From DATARH01 sp050246595 (GTDB lineage: Bacteria > Pseudomonadota > Alphaproteobacteria > ATCC43930 > CGMCC-115725): a DNA stretch of 31,073 nt. Below the pieces are notes generated by a model that did no database searches, was not told where the DNA came from, and saw only the letters and a program-made list of their open reading frames with translations. The position numbers and the translations under genes were made by a program. This document shows, piece after piece, positions 1 to 11,096 of this stretch. Numbering within the stretch: the stretch's first letter is position 1; the number at the start of each line of letters is the position of its first letter. The stretch spans positions 1 through 31,073 of the forward strand of contig JBFWVT010000056.1 of the NCBI GenBank assembly GCA_050246595.1, written 5' to 3'.

Positions 1-201
1 CTGAACCCGATCGAGCAGGCGTTCGCGAAAGTCAAAGCACTCCTGCGCAAAGCCGCCGAGCGCACGGTCGAGGGCCTGCGGCAGGCTATCGGTCAGATCG
101 CAGACCTCTTCTCGCCGGCAGAATGCCACAACTTCTTCAACAACGCCGGTTATGCAGCCCGATCGGAAACCGCTCTAATACCGCCGCTTCCCCGCCATTG
201 A
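1..201 (+). CDS. IS630-family transposase, C-terminal end (5' part outside window)
   Basis: The frame is open from the first base and ends at the TGA at 199-201. It starts with LNPIEQAF, the NPxE block that carries the third catalytic acidic residue (Glu) of the IS630/Tc1-mariner DDE transposases. It continues with a basic helical stretch (KVKALLRKAAERT) and a short tail (ECHNFFNNAGYA) typical of the extreme C-terminus of this family. Only about 66 residues are visible, so whether the element is intact cannot be judged. The inner end of the element probably lies near 170-185, because the minus-strand gene fragment beyond it reads directly into the transposase tail. The family call is firm; the exact element is not identified. 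Confidence 0.8.
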   Translation: MNPIEQAFAKVKALLRKAAERTVEGLRQAIGQIADLFSPAECHNFFNNAGYAARSETALIPPLPRH

Positions 202-268
202 CATCTTTTCCGTATTCCTCCTTCAAGATTAATGTGAATTCGTGAATGCTATCAGGGTGCAGCTGCAT
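137..268 (-). pseudogene. Small protein gene truncated by the IS630-type insertion
   Basis: Reading leftwards from an ATG at 266-268 gives MQLHPDSIHEFTLILKEEYG followed by KDVNGGEAAVL. This resembles a common small-protein motif of the form 'defxxIykeEfGkdlsdeEA' found in accessory genes. After about residue 31 the frame enters the reverse complement of the IS630 transposase tail (RFPIGLHNRRC) and stops at 137. The native C-terminus is therefore missing and replaced by about a dozen insertion-derived residues. I see no strong ribosome binding site. The function of the parent protein is unknown to me. The junction falls at a TA-containing spot near 180, which would fit IS630 target choice. Confidence 0.5.
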
Positions 269-542
269 GGAAGTAGAATATTTGAGTGACTTACAGATTG
301 CATGACGGGAAAACGCGGTCAAAATCGAGCGATCCGGCTCGATGCTTACATACGAGCTGTTGAACTGATGAAGTGCCGCCGTCCTTTCAATCGGTCCCGG
401 ATTCAGTGGAAGTCGCGCGTTTGCAGCTTGATCTGCGGGCGAGACTGCTGATCCGGACTTCCGGTCCGCTGTCCGACTGCCTTGATCCTGCGGCAGCGCT
501 GCGCAGCTGGGTTGCGAGATCGGCAAGAGGCCGCGCGATCAC
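269..542. other. Intergenic stretch without a recognisable gene
   Basis: This stretch lies between the truncated small gene and the second IS630 remnant. Short open frames exist on both strands but none shows a recognisable motif or a convincing start. It is probably upstream DNA of the truncated gene plus junction debris between two insertion elements. Confidence 0.5.
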
Positions 543-792
543 ATGAACGGCCTCGCCCTCACGCTGTACCCGTCCAGCGCCGAGCGCGACGGTGCAGAAG
601 CTCCGCTTACCCTTGCCCCAAAGGCGCATGCGATTGTCGTGCTCGACCAGGCCGGCCGGATCTTCGGCAGTTATGAGGCGATCGTCGCCGCGGCTTGCGA
701 TGCCTGGAACAGCCTCGTCGGAGACCCCGCCCGCATCGCCTCGATCGGAACCCGCCAGTGGGCAACTATCGCTGGCGATTAAGGGCGGTTGG
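543..792 (+). pseudogene. Internally deleted IS630-type transposase remnant plus right terminal repeat
   Basis: The plus frame reads APKAHAIVVLDQAG, which resembles the second catalytic Asp block of IS630 transposases, where 'LDxAGWH' is usual. It jumps directly to RIFGSYEAIVAAACDAWNSL and then ARIASIGTRQWATIAGD, which matches the usual C-terminal segment. The intervening segment, including the NPxE block, is missing, so this is an internal deletion and not a working enzyme. The frame stops at 780-782, and the bases ending at 792 (GGGCGGTTGG) are followed by TA at 793-794. The reverse complement of that end (CCAACCGCCC) is also the terminal repeat of the 99-bp MITE at 21892-21990. The cydB stop codon lies immediately beyond the TA. 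The 5' boundary of the remnant is uncertain. Confidence 0.65.
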
Positions 793-794
793 TA

Positions 795-1802
795 TCAGTG
801 GCCATAACCGCCATCTGCGCCGATCTTGCCGCGGAACACCCAATAGGCGAAAGCGCCGTAGGCGAGCACGATCGGCAGGATAAGTGCCGTGCCGATCCCG
901 ACAAAAACCAGGGTCGGCGGCGACGAAGCGGCCTGCCAGAGCGTGGCGGTATAGGGCACCGCATAAGGCCACATCGAGATCCCGAGCCCGAGAAAGGCCA
1001 GCAGAAACAGCGCCACCGACAGCACAAACGGACGGTGCTCCGGCCCGTCCTCGATGTGCCGCCAGATGCCGAACGCGATCAGCGCGGTCAGGATCGGCAC
1101 CGGCGACAGATAGGCGATATTCGGCCAGCTAAACCACCGCGCCGCGATATGCGGAAACTGGATCGGAGTCCAGAGACTGACCAGCGCGATAAACCCGAGC
1201 GTCGCCGGCAGCGCGATGCGGGCGGCCTGTCTGCCGAAGCGGATGGTCAAACCGTCGGTCTTCAGAATAAGCCAAGTCGCGCCGAGCAAGGCGTACCCGG
1301 CGACCACCCCGAAGCCGCAGACAATTGCGAAAGCGCTGACAAAATCGAACGTACCACCAGAAAACACCCCGTTTGCGACCGCGATCCCGTTGATGAACCC
1401 GCCGAGCACGACACCCTGACAGAAGGAGGCGAGGGTCGAACCGCCGGCAAAGGCCCAATCCCACACGCGGCGGAAGCGGGTCGCGCGGAAGCGAAACTCG
1501 AACGCGATGCCGCGGAAGATCAGCGCGAACAGCATCGCCAGCAGCGGCACGTAAAAGGCCGGCAGCAGTGTCGCATAGGCCAGCGGAAACGCCGCGAACA
1601 ACAGCGTGCCGCCAAACACCAGCCAGGTCTCGTTGCCGTCCCAGACCGGCGCGATCGCGTTGATCATCGTGCCGCGCTCGGGTTCGTCCGGCGCGAACGG
1701 GAACAGAATGCCGATGCCGAGATCGAACCCGTCGGCGACGACATACATCGCGACGCCGAACGCGACCGCGAACCCGAGCAGCAGCGGCAGATCCCATTCC
1801 AT
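795..1802 (-). CDS. cydB: Cytochrome bd-type quinol oxidase subunit II
   Basis: Subunit II of a bd-type terminal oxidase, which with CydA reduces O2 to water using quinol in the inner membrane. The chosen ATG at 1800-1802 begins MEWDLPLLLGFAVAFGVAMY and gives 335 residues, the usual size for CydB of the cyanide-insensitive (CIO) branch. The conserved DGFDLGIG motif, the APVWDGNETWLVFGG block and about eight to nine hydrophobic helices are present. The frame is open much further upstream, but that extension overlaps cydA out of frame and is not credible. cydA ends at 1807, leaving four bases between the genes, so they form one operon. No cydX-like small gene is visible after the stop, where IS630 debris begins at once. 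Confidence 0.95.
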   Translation of the reverse strand: MEWDLPLLLGFAVAFGVAMYVVADGFDLGIGILFPFAPDEPERGTMINAIAPVWDGNETWLVFGGTLLFAAFPLAYATLLPAFYVPLLAMLFALIFRGIAFEFRFRATRFRRVWDWAFAGGSTLASFCQGVVLGGFINGIAVANGVFSGGTFDFVSAFAIVCGFGVVAGYALLGATWLILKTDGLTIRFGRQAARIALPATLGFIALVSLWTPIQFPHIAARWFSWPNIAYLSPVPILTALIAFGIWRHIEDGPEHRPFVLSVALFLLAFLGLGISMWPYAVPYTATLWQAASSPPTLVFVGIGTALILPIVLAYGAFAYWVFRGKIGADGGYGH

Positions 1803-1806
1803 CCGC

Positions 1807-3189
1807 CTATTCCGCCCCGCGCGCCACGGCGGTTTCGACACCCGGCCGCACCGCGGGCGGATGCTGCGCCGGCTCGTCGATCGCCGGGCCGCGCAGGACG
1901 AGGCGTGTGGCGTACAGGAAGAAGGCGAGCAGCAGGACCGTGTAGACGACGACAAACATCGCCAGCGAGCCGAACACCGCGGCGGAAGCGACCGGCGACA
2001 CGGCATCGGCGGTGCGCAGCAGACCATAGACGACATAGGGCTGCCGCCCGGTTTCGGTGACGGTCCACCCGGCGAGAATGGCGATAAACGGCAGCGGGCT
2101 GGAAAACGCGCAGGCGATGCTGAACCAACGCGTGTCGTACAGCCGGCCGCGCCAGCGCAGAACCGCGCCCACCGCAACGATCGCCAGCAGGATCAGCCCG
2201 ATCCCGACCATGATCCGGAATGCGAAGAACACGACCGGCACCGGCGGACGCTCCTGCGGCGGCACCGATTTGAGCCCGGCCACCTCGCCGTCCCACTCAT
2301 GCGTCAGGATCAGACTGCCGAGCTTCGGGATCGCGATCTCGTATTCGTTGCGCTCCTCGGCTTCATTGGGCCAGGCGAACAGCACGAGCGGCTGGCCGCG
2401 ACGCGTCTCCCAATCGCCCTCCATCGCCGCGACCTTGACCGGCTGGTGCTTCAGCGTGTTAAGACCGTGCATGTCGCCGATCACGAGCTGCGCCGGCACG
2501 AGCACAAGCAGAAGCCACATCGCAATCGACAGGCCGGTCCTGGCGAATTCGAGATGTCGCCGCCGCCAGAGGTAAAACCCGCTGACCCCGACCACGACAA
2601 ACATGCCGGTGATGTAGGCCGCCACGACCATATGCGCGAAACGGTACGGGAAGGACGGGGTGAAGATCGCGTCCCACCAGCTGACCACCTGAAAGATGCC
2701 GTCCGGGTCGAGCGTGAAACCGGCCGGGGTGTGCATCCAGCTGTTCGCGGCGAGGATCCAGAAGGCGCTGGCCATGGCGCCGACCGCCACGGCGAGGCAG
2801 GCAAAAAAATGCAGTGCCCGCCCGACCCGGTTCATGCCGAACAGCATGATCCCGATAAACCCGGCTTCGAGAAAAAACGCGATCAGCACCTCATAGGCGA
2901 AAAACGGCCCGATCACATTGGCGGTGCGGTGCGCGAACTCGCTCCAGTTCGTGCCGATCTCGTAGGACAGCACGATCCCGGTCACGACCCCCATCGCAAA
3001 ACCGAGCGCGAACAGGTGAATCCAGAAGCGCAGCAGGTCGTGGTAGACCCGCCGGCCGGTCTTCAGCCACAGCGCGCCGACGATCGCGATAAACCCCGAG
3101 AGGCCGATCGTATAGGCCGGCCACAGGATGTGAAAGGCAACCGTAAAGGCGAACTGGGCGCGCGCCGCGAGGAGGCCGTCGAGGGTCAT
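1807..3189 (-). CDS. cydA: Cytochrome bd-type quinol oxidase subunit I (CIO-like, short Q-loop)
   Basis: Subunit I of the bd-type oxidase, 460 residues, carrying the haems and the quinol site. H20 (in RAQFAFTVAFH) matches the b595 ligand, while H186 (YRFAH) and M327 (FRIM) match the b558 ligands. E100 and E108 match the conserved acidic pair of the proton path. The Q-loop contains GDMHG and KVAAMEGDWE with K252 and E257. The loop is short and the protein is about 60 residues shorter than E. coli CydA, which fits the CIO-type (CioA) branch, often cyanide-insensitive. The CIO assignment is inference. A 113-bp gap separates it from the upstream M16 gene, so it may have its own promoter; I could not identify one. 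Confidence 0.95.
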   Translation of the reverse strand: MTLDGLLAARAQFAFTVAFHILWPAYTIGLSGFIAIVGALWLKTGRRVYHDLLRFWIHLFALGFAMGVVTGIVLSYEIGTNWSEFAHRTANVIGPFFAYEVLIAFFLEAGFIGIMLFGMNRVGRALHFFACLAVAVGAMASAFWILAANSWMHTPAGFTLDPDGIFQVVSWWDAIFTPSFPYRFAHMVVAAYITGMFVVVGVSGFYLWRRRHLEFARTGLSIAMWLLLVLVPAQLVIGDMHGLNTLKHQPVKVAAMEGDWETRRGQPLVLFAWPNEAEERNEYEIAIPKLGSLILTHEWDGEVAGLKSVPPQERPPVPVVFFAFRIMVGIGLILLAIVAVGAVLRWRGRLYDTRWFSIACAFSSPLPFIAILAGWTVTETGRQPYVVYGLLRTADAVSPVASAAVFGSLAMFVVVYTVLLLAFFLYATRLVLRGPAIDEPAQHPPAVRPGVETAVARGAE

Positions 3190-3302
3190 CGCGTGACGTT
3201 ACCAGCCGGCCGGCGCCGGCGACACCCTGCGCGCACGGAGACGGCTCGCAGCCGCGCGCGCCGCCTCCGCAGCTTCCGCCCTCTACCGCTCTCGGCGCGG
3301 CG

Positions 3303-4664
3303 TCAGTCCAGCGTTTCGGGGGCCGGGCGGGTCGGTTGCAAGCCGGCCGGGTCGCCGACGACGGCGAAGCTGAGCCGCGCCGGGTCATAGAGCCGGCGGG
3401 CAACCGCGCGGGCCTGATCGAGCGTGACGCCGGAGATCAGCTCGGCGCGGCGGTCGAGATAATCGATGCCGAGCCCGTCGAGCTGCATGCGGACCAGCAG
3501 CCCGGCGATCCGCCGCGTCGAATCGAGACCGAGCGGGAACGATCCCGTCAGATAGGTCTTCGCGTCATGCAGCTCGCCCTCGGTCGGCCCCTCGTCGCGC
3601 ATCCGCTGCCACTCCTGGCGGATCAGCGCGATCGACTCGGCGACACGGGCGTTCTCGGTCGCGACGCTGCCGAGGATCAGCCCGGCATGGCGGTAGGGCA
3701 CAAGCCCGGTCGAGACGCCGTAGGCAAGACCCCGCTTCTCGCGGATCTCCTTCATCAGCCGGCCGCGAAACCCGCCGCCGCCGAGGATCTCGTTGAGCAC
3801 CATCGCGGCGTACCAGTCGGGGTCGTCGCGCTTCAGCCCGGCCTGACCGAATGTCACCGAGCTTTGCGGCACGGCGCTGCGCTTGACGAGCAGCGCGCCG
3901 CCATCGGAGGGGGTCGCCTCGGGCAGGACCGGATCGCCCTCGCCGCGCGGCAACCCGCCGAAAATGCGGTCAAGCAGCGTCGCCAGCTCGGCCGGTGTGA
4001 TATCGCCGACCGCGCCGATAACGAGCGCATCGCGCCGGAACTGGCGTGCCGCCAACGCGGCCAGATCGGCGCGCGTGATCGCGGCCACGCTGGTCGTGTT
4101 GCCCGACGTGTTTCGACCGTAGGGGTGGCGCTCGAACGCCTCGCTCATCCACAACCGGCCGGATAGCGAGCGCGGATTGCGCGCCTGCTTCTGCAACGCG
4201 GCCAGCGTCGCGGCGCGCACCCGCTCGACAGCCGCTTCGGCGAAACGCGGTTCGGCCAGCGCGACCCGCAGCAATTCCGCGCTCTCTTCCATGTTGGTCT
4301 TGAGCATGCGCAGGGTCCCGTCGAACTCGTCGTGTCCGGCCGAAAAGCTGATCTCGGCCGCGAGTTCGTCGAGCCGGCGGTGAAACGCGATCGTGTCGTA
4401 GGCGCCCGCGCCCTCATCGAGCAGGGATGCCGCGAGCGCGGCGGTGCCGTCCTTCCCCGGCAAATCGAGATTGGCCCCGCCAACAAATGTAAACCGCAGT
4501 GTCACGATCGGGATCGAGTGATCCTGGACCAGCCAGGCCTCGATCCCGCTCGCGCTCGTGACGCGCTCGATCTTCATCGCCGCCGCGTCGGAGACCCATC
4601 CGGCAACCAGCAGAACCCACAGGACCAAACCGGCTCGGGCCAATCGGCTGACAAGCTTCGTCAT
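3303..4664 (-). CDS. M16-family peptidase-like protein, non-catalytic partner
   Basis: The start at 4664 overlaps the stop of the upstream M16 gene as ATGA, indicating translational coupling, and gives 453 residues. Residues 1-29 form a signal peptide ending SDAAA, so the product is probably periplasmic. Two M16 domains follow. Where active members have HxxEH, this protein reads KDGTAALAASLLDEG, so the zinc site is absent. The C-terminal domain keeps the MKEIREKRGLAYGVS block, whose Arg and Tyr help bind substrate in M16B enzymes. Active/inactive pairs of this kind form heterodimeric periplasmic peptidases, for example SPH2681/SPH2682 of Sphingomonas A1, so I infer that it pairs with the product of 4661-6007. 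The substrate is unknown. A 37-residue upstream extension is open but lacks a signal peptide and is rejected. Confidence 0.9.
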   Translation of the reverse strand: MTKLVSRLARAGLVLWVLLVAGWVSDAAAMKIERVTSASGIEAWLVQDHSIPIVTLRFTFVGGANLDLPGKDGTAALAASLLDEGAGAYDTIAFHRRLDELAAEISFSAGHDEFDGTLRMLKTNMEESAELLRVALAEPRFAEAAVERVRAATLAALQKQARNPRSLSGRLWMSEAFERHPYGRNTSGNTTSVAAITRADLAALAARQFRRDALVIGAVGDITPAELATLLDRIFGGLPRGEGDPVLPEATPSDGGALLVKRSAVPQSSVTFGQAGLKRDDPDWYAAMVLNEILGGGGFRGRLMKEIREKRGLAYGVSTGLVPYRHAGLILGSVATENARVAESIALIRQEWQRMRDEGPTEGELHDAKTYLTGSFPLGLDSTRRIAGLLVRMQLDGLGIDYLDRRAELISGVTLDQARAVARRLYDPARLSFAVVGDPAGLQPTRPAPETLD

Positions 4665-6007
4665 GACGTGCGCTCCGGCAGCAGGACTCCGGTTACCGAG
4701 TTGCGTTCGACAAATACCGAGCGAGCGGCTTCCTGGATTTGCGCCGGTGTCACGGCCGCGATGCGGTCGGGCCACGCCGCGACATCCGCGAGCGTCTGCC
4801 CAGTGACGAGTGCGGCGCCGACGATATTCGCCGGACCGCCGAGGCTGTCGCGCGCGTAGATCGCCGCGGCCCGCAGACGCTGCGCTGCCCGCTCGACCTC
4901 GTCAGGCTCGACACCCTGTTCGGCGATGCTGCGGAGCTGCGCCTCGACCGCCGCTTCGAGATCGGCGATGCCGATCCCGGTTTTCGGGACCGCGTACATC
5001 CAGAATGTCGTCAAGCCGAGCGCATTCGGTGCATAACCGGCGCCGGCGTTGAGCGCGATCGCGTTTTTCAGGACGAGTTCCTGATGGAGCCGCGACCCGG
5101 CGCCGCCGCCGAGGATCTCGGCCAGAACCTGCAAGGCGTAGGCGTGCCGCGTATCGCCGGCGTGATAGCTCGGCGCCAGATACAGCCGCCGCCAGCTCGG
5201 CTGCGCGACGCGCGCGTGTTTCATTTCGAGCCGCGCGGCGGCGCGGTGCGGCGGTTCGTCGAGGCGGACCCGCTCGGGAAGCGGCCGGGGCGGGATCGGC
5301 CCGAAATATTTTTCGGCCAGACGGCGCACCTCCCCGGTATCGACATCGCCGGTGACGACAAGGATCGCGTTGTTCGGCGCGTACCACTGGCGGTAAAACG
5401 CCAGCGCATCCTCGGTGCCGAGCTGCCGGATCTCGGATTCCCAGCCGACCGTCGGCACCCGATACGAGCCGTTCAGGAACAGCGTCGCGGTCAGCTGCTC
5501 GCGCAGCAGCGCGGAAGGGTCGTTATCGACCCGCATGCGGCGCTCTTCGAGCACGACGTCGCGCTCCGGCAGAACCACTGAATCATCGAGAACGAGGCCG
5601 GTCATGCGGTCGGCTTCGAGCCGCATCAGCAATTCGAGCCGGTCGCTCGCAACCGTCTGGTGGTAGCCGGTGTAATCCGCCCCGGTAAAGGCGTTGTCGC
5701 GCCCGCCGGCCTGGGCGACCAGCTTCGAGAACTCGCCTGGCGCGGTCGTTCTTGTGCCCTTGAACATCAGATGTTCGAGAAAATGGGCGAGGCCGGATTT
5801 TCCGCGCGGATCGTCGGCGGCGCCGATCCTGTACCACACGGTTTGCGTCACCGCGGGGACCCGACGGTTTGGCAGCACGACGACCTGCATGCCGTTGCCG
5901 AGCATAAAGCTCTCGACCTCGAATTGCTGCGCCGCCGCCGGTCTCTCTCCGATCGCCAGCGCGAACAGCAGAACCAGAAAGAGCGTGAAACCGCGCTTGA
6001 TGCGCAT
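4661..6007 (-). CDS. M16-family zinc peptidase, catalytic subunit
   Basis: A 448-residue secreted metallopeptidase. Residues 1-26 are a signal peptide (basic start, FLVLLFALAI core, PAAA cleavage site). The inverted zinc motif HFLEH is at residues 75-79, and the distal Glu ligand lies in VVLEERRM near 154-155, the normal HxxEH-(about 75)-E spacing. Two M16 domains fill the length. The ATG at 6005-6007 was chosen because it starts the signal peptide and sits five bases after the bamF stop. The frame is open for another 129 codons upstream, but that part lies over bamF and has no motif. With the non-catalytic neighbour it forms a typical M16B heterodimer. The position after ileS-lspA-bamF is a recurrent alphaproteobacterial arrangement and suggests an envelope role. 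Confidence 0.95.
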   Translation of the reverse strand: MRIKRGFTLFLVLLFALAIGERPAAAQQFEVESFMLGNGMQVVVLPNRRVPAVTQTVWYRIGAADDPRGKSGLAHFLEHLMFKGTRTTAPGEFSKLVAQAGGRDNAFTGADYTGYHQTVASDRLELLMRLEADRMTGLVLDDSVVLPERDVVLEERRMRVDNDPSALLREQLTATLFLNGSYRVPTVGWESEIRQLGTEDALAFYRQWYAPNNAILVVTGDVDTGEVRRLAEKYFGPIPPRPLPERVRLDEPPHRAAARLEMKHARVAQPSWRRLYLAPSYHAGDTRHAYALQVLAEILGGGAGSRLHQELVLKNAIALNAGAGYAPNALGLTTFWMYAVPKTGIGIADLEAAVEAQLRSIAEQGVEPDEVERAAQRLRAAAIYARDSLGGPANIVGAALVTGQTLADVAAWPDRIAAVTPAQIQEAARSVFVERNSVTGVLLPERTS

Positions 6008-6012
6008 ACTGG

Positions 6013-6480
6013 TCAATGGACCCCCTTGAGTGGCGTGGTTTCGCGGCTCACCCCCGTGGTGGCCGCACTGTCGCCCGAGCCGAGCAGCCGGCTCGCCATG
6101 CTGTTGTCCTGCACCTGCTGGTTCGGGTCGAGCTGCGCGCCGGGCGCGGGCGACAGCCCCTCCGATGACGCTCGCAGTGCGAAACTTGCCTGCCGGCCCG
6201 GCTCGCCGGGTCCGGCGGTGTCGATGACCCGGCGCGCCCGCTCGGAAGCCGTCACCTCGTTCGGCCGCGGCGCGCCCGGCGTTGGCGGCCGCAGGTTGAA
6301 ATCGGGCGGCAGCAGCAGCGGCGCGCGCGACTCGACCGCGAACTCGTCCGGTCCGACCCGATCCATGCCGAGCGCCATGCGCATGTCGCGGCAACCCGGC
6401 AGCACGAGAAGCGACAGACAGGCGCCGACCAGCGCGGCGGTGCGCACCCGCATGGCGGCGGTGCTATCGTGCTTGATCAT
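6013..6480 (-). CDS. bamF: DUF3035 outer-membrane assembly lipoprotein (BamF-like)
   Basis: A lipoprotein of 155 residues from the ATG at 6478-6480, which overlaps the lspA stop as ATGA. A later in-frame ATG at 6453 (MRVRTAALVGA) would also serve. A hydrophobic segment leads to the lipobox LVLPGC, with the acylated Cys at residue 30. The mature part contains GPDEFAVESRAPLLLPPDF followed by NLRPP and GAPRPNE, the signature of DUF3035, the family described as BamF of the alphaproteobacterial beta-barrel assembly machinery. The C-terminal half is low-complexity and probably disordered. Being encoded next to lspA, which processes lipoproteins, is fitting, though that is a synteny observation and not proof of function. 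Confidence 0.85.
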   Translation of the reverse strand: MIKHDSTAAMRVRTAALVGACLSLLVLPGCRDMRMALGMDRVGPDEFAVESRAPLLLPPDFNLRPPTPGAPRPNEVTASERARRVIDTAGPGEPGRQASFALRASSEGLSPAPGAQLDPNQQVQDNSMASRLLGSGDSAATTGVSRETTPLKGVH

Positions 6481-7024
6481 CGCGAGACATCTTCCCCCTG
6501 GATCGCCTGTTCGCCCTGGATTGCATGGGGCGTCTCGCGCCGCGGCAGCATGCCATCCAGCAAAATCGCCGCCACTCCAAGACAAATCGCGGCATCGGCA
6601 AGATTGAATGCCGGCCAGCCCCAAGCTCCGATATGAAAATAAAGAAAATCGATGACTCCGTCAAAGCGCAGCCGGTCGATGATATTGCCGACCGCGCCGC
6701 CGATCACCAGCCCGAGCGCGACCGCCATCAGAGTGCCGCGCACCCGGCTCAGCCAGACCAGCAGCACGACGATGATCGCCGCCCCGACCGCCATGAAAAC
6801 CAGCGAGCTGATGCCGGAGCGGTTGAACAGACCAAAGCTGATCCCGGTATTGCAGGTCAGCACCAGATCGAAAAACCGCGTGATCGGCAGGTAGTGCGCC
6901 GCGCAGCCGGTCTCGCCGAAGAAATTCAGCACCCAGGCCTTGCTGAGCTGATCGAGCAGGCCGACCGCGAACGCCACCGCAAGACCGCGCGCGATCATCG
7001 CCCGGCCCCCCTTATCCGGCCCCC

Positions 7025-7028
<4 letters not shown>
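6477..7028 (-). CDS. lspA: Lipoprotein signal peptidase (signal peptidase II)
   Basis: An inner-membrane aspartyl peptidase that cleaves diacylglyceryl-modified prolipoproteins before the Cys. It has 183 residues and four hydrophobic segments. The family blocks are present: DQLSK near residue 26, NTGISFGLF near 60, GNIIDRL near 114, VIDF with catalytic Asp127, and FNLADAAI with catalytic Asp144. The ATG at 7026-7028 overlaps the ileS TGA as ATGA. A second ATG ten codons later (MIARG) could be used, but the overlap favours the first. The tail has a small internal repeat (AIQGEQAIQGED). The order ileS-lspA is widely conserved and suggests co-transcription with ileS. Confidence 0.97.
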
Positions 7029-9880
<2,852 letters not shown>

Positions 9881-10032
9881 GGCCTGCTCGTGGATCAGTA
9901 CAAAAGAAAAAAGAGGGCGCCCCGATCCTCAACCGAGGACCGGGCCGGTAATTCGCGCCATGAGCGGCCGGCCGATCAACATGCGGAAAATATAGCAGGA
10001 GCCGGGAACCATTTCGAGGGCCGCCTAAACCT

Positions 10033-10218
10033 GGTAATGTCTCAGTTTGAATGTAACAGCGGCACTGTCATTCCGGGGCCGCCCGCAGGGCGGAACCCGG
10101 AATCCATGAACATCAATCTCTCCAAGGACTTCAGGGGCCTGTGTTGATGGATTCCGGGCTCGCGGGCTACGCCCGCGCCCCGGAATGACAAGGTTGCAAT
10201 TCAAACTGAGACACTACC
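10033..10218. mobile_element. Non-autonomous palindromic element (MITE-like), copy 1, 186 bp
   Basis: The ends are inverted repeats: the left reads GGTAATGTCTCAGTTTGAAT, and the right, reverse-complemented, reads GGTAGTGTCTCAGTTTGAAT. The element is flanked by a 7-bp direct repeat TAAACCT (10026-10032 and 10219-10225), a target-site duplication. No coding capacity is visible. The core contains a second palindrome with arms GTCATTCCGGGGC and GCCCCGGAATGAC, a type of intergenic repeat common in alphaproteobacteria. It differs from the copy at 30309-30494 at only three positions. It lies between ileS and the Rid-family gene, upstream of ileS. The transposase family that mobilises it is not identifiable from the window. 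Confidence 0.9.
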
Positions 10219-10293
10219 TAAACCTCCGCTCATCGGCTCAAAGCCGCTCCGGCCGTGTTGCCGAGCGTGCCGGACCCCGGCGATTTCGAATGG

Positions 10294-10692
10294 TTAATCC
10301 GGGATCACCGCGATCGCGCTGATCTCGATCAGTGCGTCCGGCGAGGTCATCTTGGTGACCTCGACCATTGTCGAGGCGGGCAGCGGCTCCTTGAAATATT
10401 CGCGGCGCACCCGATGGATACCTTCGAACTGCTCCATGTTGCGGATATAGACATCGACCCGGCAGATATCGTCCATTGTGCCGCCGGCCGCCTCGACCGC
10501 CGCCTTCAGATTTTCGCAGACCTGCCGCGTCTGAGCCTCGATATCGCCGATCCCGGCCATCGTGCCGTCGAGCCGGCGCGCGACCATGCCGGAGATGAAG
10601 ACGAGCCGGCCCTTCGCCTCGATCATTGTCGCATGCGAGAACACCCCGCCCGGCTGGCGCAGCTTGTCCGACCTGATCTGTTGCTTCGGCAC
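10294..10692 (-). CDS. Rid (YjgF/YER057c/UK114) family protein lacking the archetypal Arg
   Basis: A 132-residue protein of the trimeric Rid superfamily. The fold signatures are present: FISGMVARRLDG, then DIEAQTRQVCENLKAAVEAAGG, MDDICRVDVYIRN, and the C-terminal ALIEISAIAVIPD. The chosen start is GTG at 10690-10692 because a strong GGAGGAG motif lies about nine bases upstream; the open frame continues further but has no better start. RidA enzymes that hydrolyse enamine/imine intermediates carry an Arg in a PARS-type motif (Arg105 in E. coli). Here the aligned residues read LPASTMVEV, with Ser in that place. The protein is therefore more likely one of the Rid4-7 type members without established deaminase activity, so I do not call it ridA. 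Confidence 0.85.
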   Translation of the reverse strand: MPKQQIRSDKLRQPGGVFSHATMIEAKGRLVFISGMVARRLDGTMAGIGDIEAQTRQVCENLKAAVEAAGGTMDDICRVDVYIRNMEQFEGIHRVRREYFKEPLPASTMVEVTKMTSPDALIEISAIAVIPD

Positions 10693-10814
10693 GATTTTTC
10701 TCCTCCGTCGTCCGGTCTTTCCTGCCATCGCGGTCCTTTTGCCGCAAGCGCCTGCGTACCGGAACCGGCCTCGGGCGGATACCGTTGTGCAGCGGAGCAA
10801 TCGGGAGTCGAGCC

Positions 10815-11060
10815 ATGGAAGAACAGGAGAAACGCGAATACACCCCGGAAGACCTGCTGGAATACAAGCCGGGCGACGTCGTGCCGAAATCCGGCGTGTA
10901 CCGCTTTGTCCACGACCCGGAGCTTGGCCACGCCGAACCGGAGGAGATCACCGCGGTCAAGGGCGAACTGTTTCCGACCTGCCGTCACTGCGGCGGGGGG
11001 CGCGGCAAGATCGTCGACAACGCCTTCAATGTCGCCGGGATCGAGCAGTTTCAGGTCTGA
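10815..11060 (+). CDS. Small CxxC protein of unknown function (81 aa)
   Basis: Begins at ATG 10815 (MEEQEKREYTPEDL), 122 bp from the divergent Rid gene. The core reads EYKPGDVVPKSGVYRFVHD and later GELFPTCRHCGGGRGKIVDN. The pattern 'G-x-VP-x-SG-x-Y...H...T...GE-x-FP-x-C-x2-C' is one I recognise from small conserved bacterial proteins. The single Cys pair (C56, C59) with nearby His could bind a metal or act in redox chemistry, but nothing else shows function. The upstream in-frame ATG at 10785 is less likely because its residues (MCSGAIGSRA) look unrelated. The gene is convergent with metC, with an inverted repeat (ACGCCG at 11061-11066, CGGCGT at 11076-11081) between them that may act as a terminator. 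Confidence 0.75.
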   Translation: MEEQEKREYTPEDLLEYKPGDVVPKSGVYRFVHDPELGHAEPEEITAVKGELFPTCRHCGGGRGKIVDNAFNVAGIEQFQV

Positions 11061-11096
11061 ACGCCGCGCCGGTGCCGGCGTGAGCGCAGCCGGAAC

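Noticed and set aside
1606..3390. Long Arg/His/Pro-rich plus-strand frame over cydA and cydB
   Set aside because: The composition is that of a reverse-strand shadow, and both cyd genes are intact on the minus strand.
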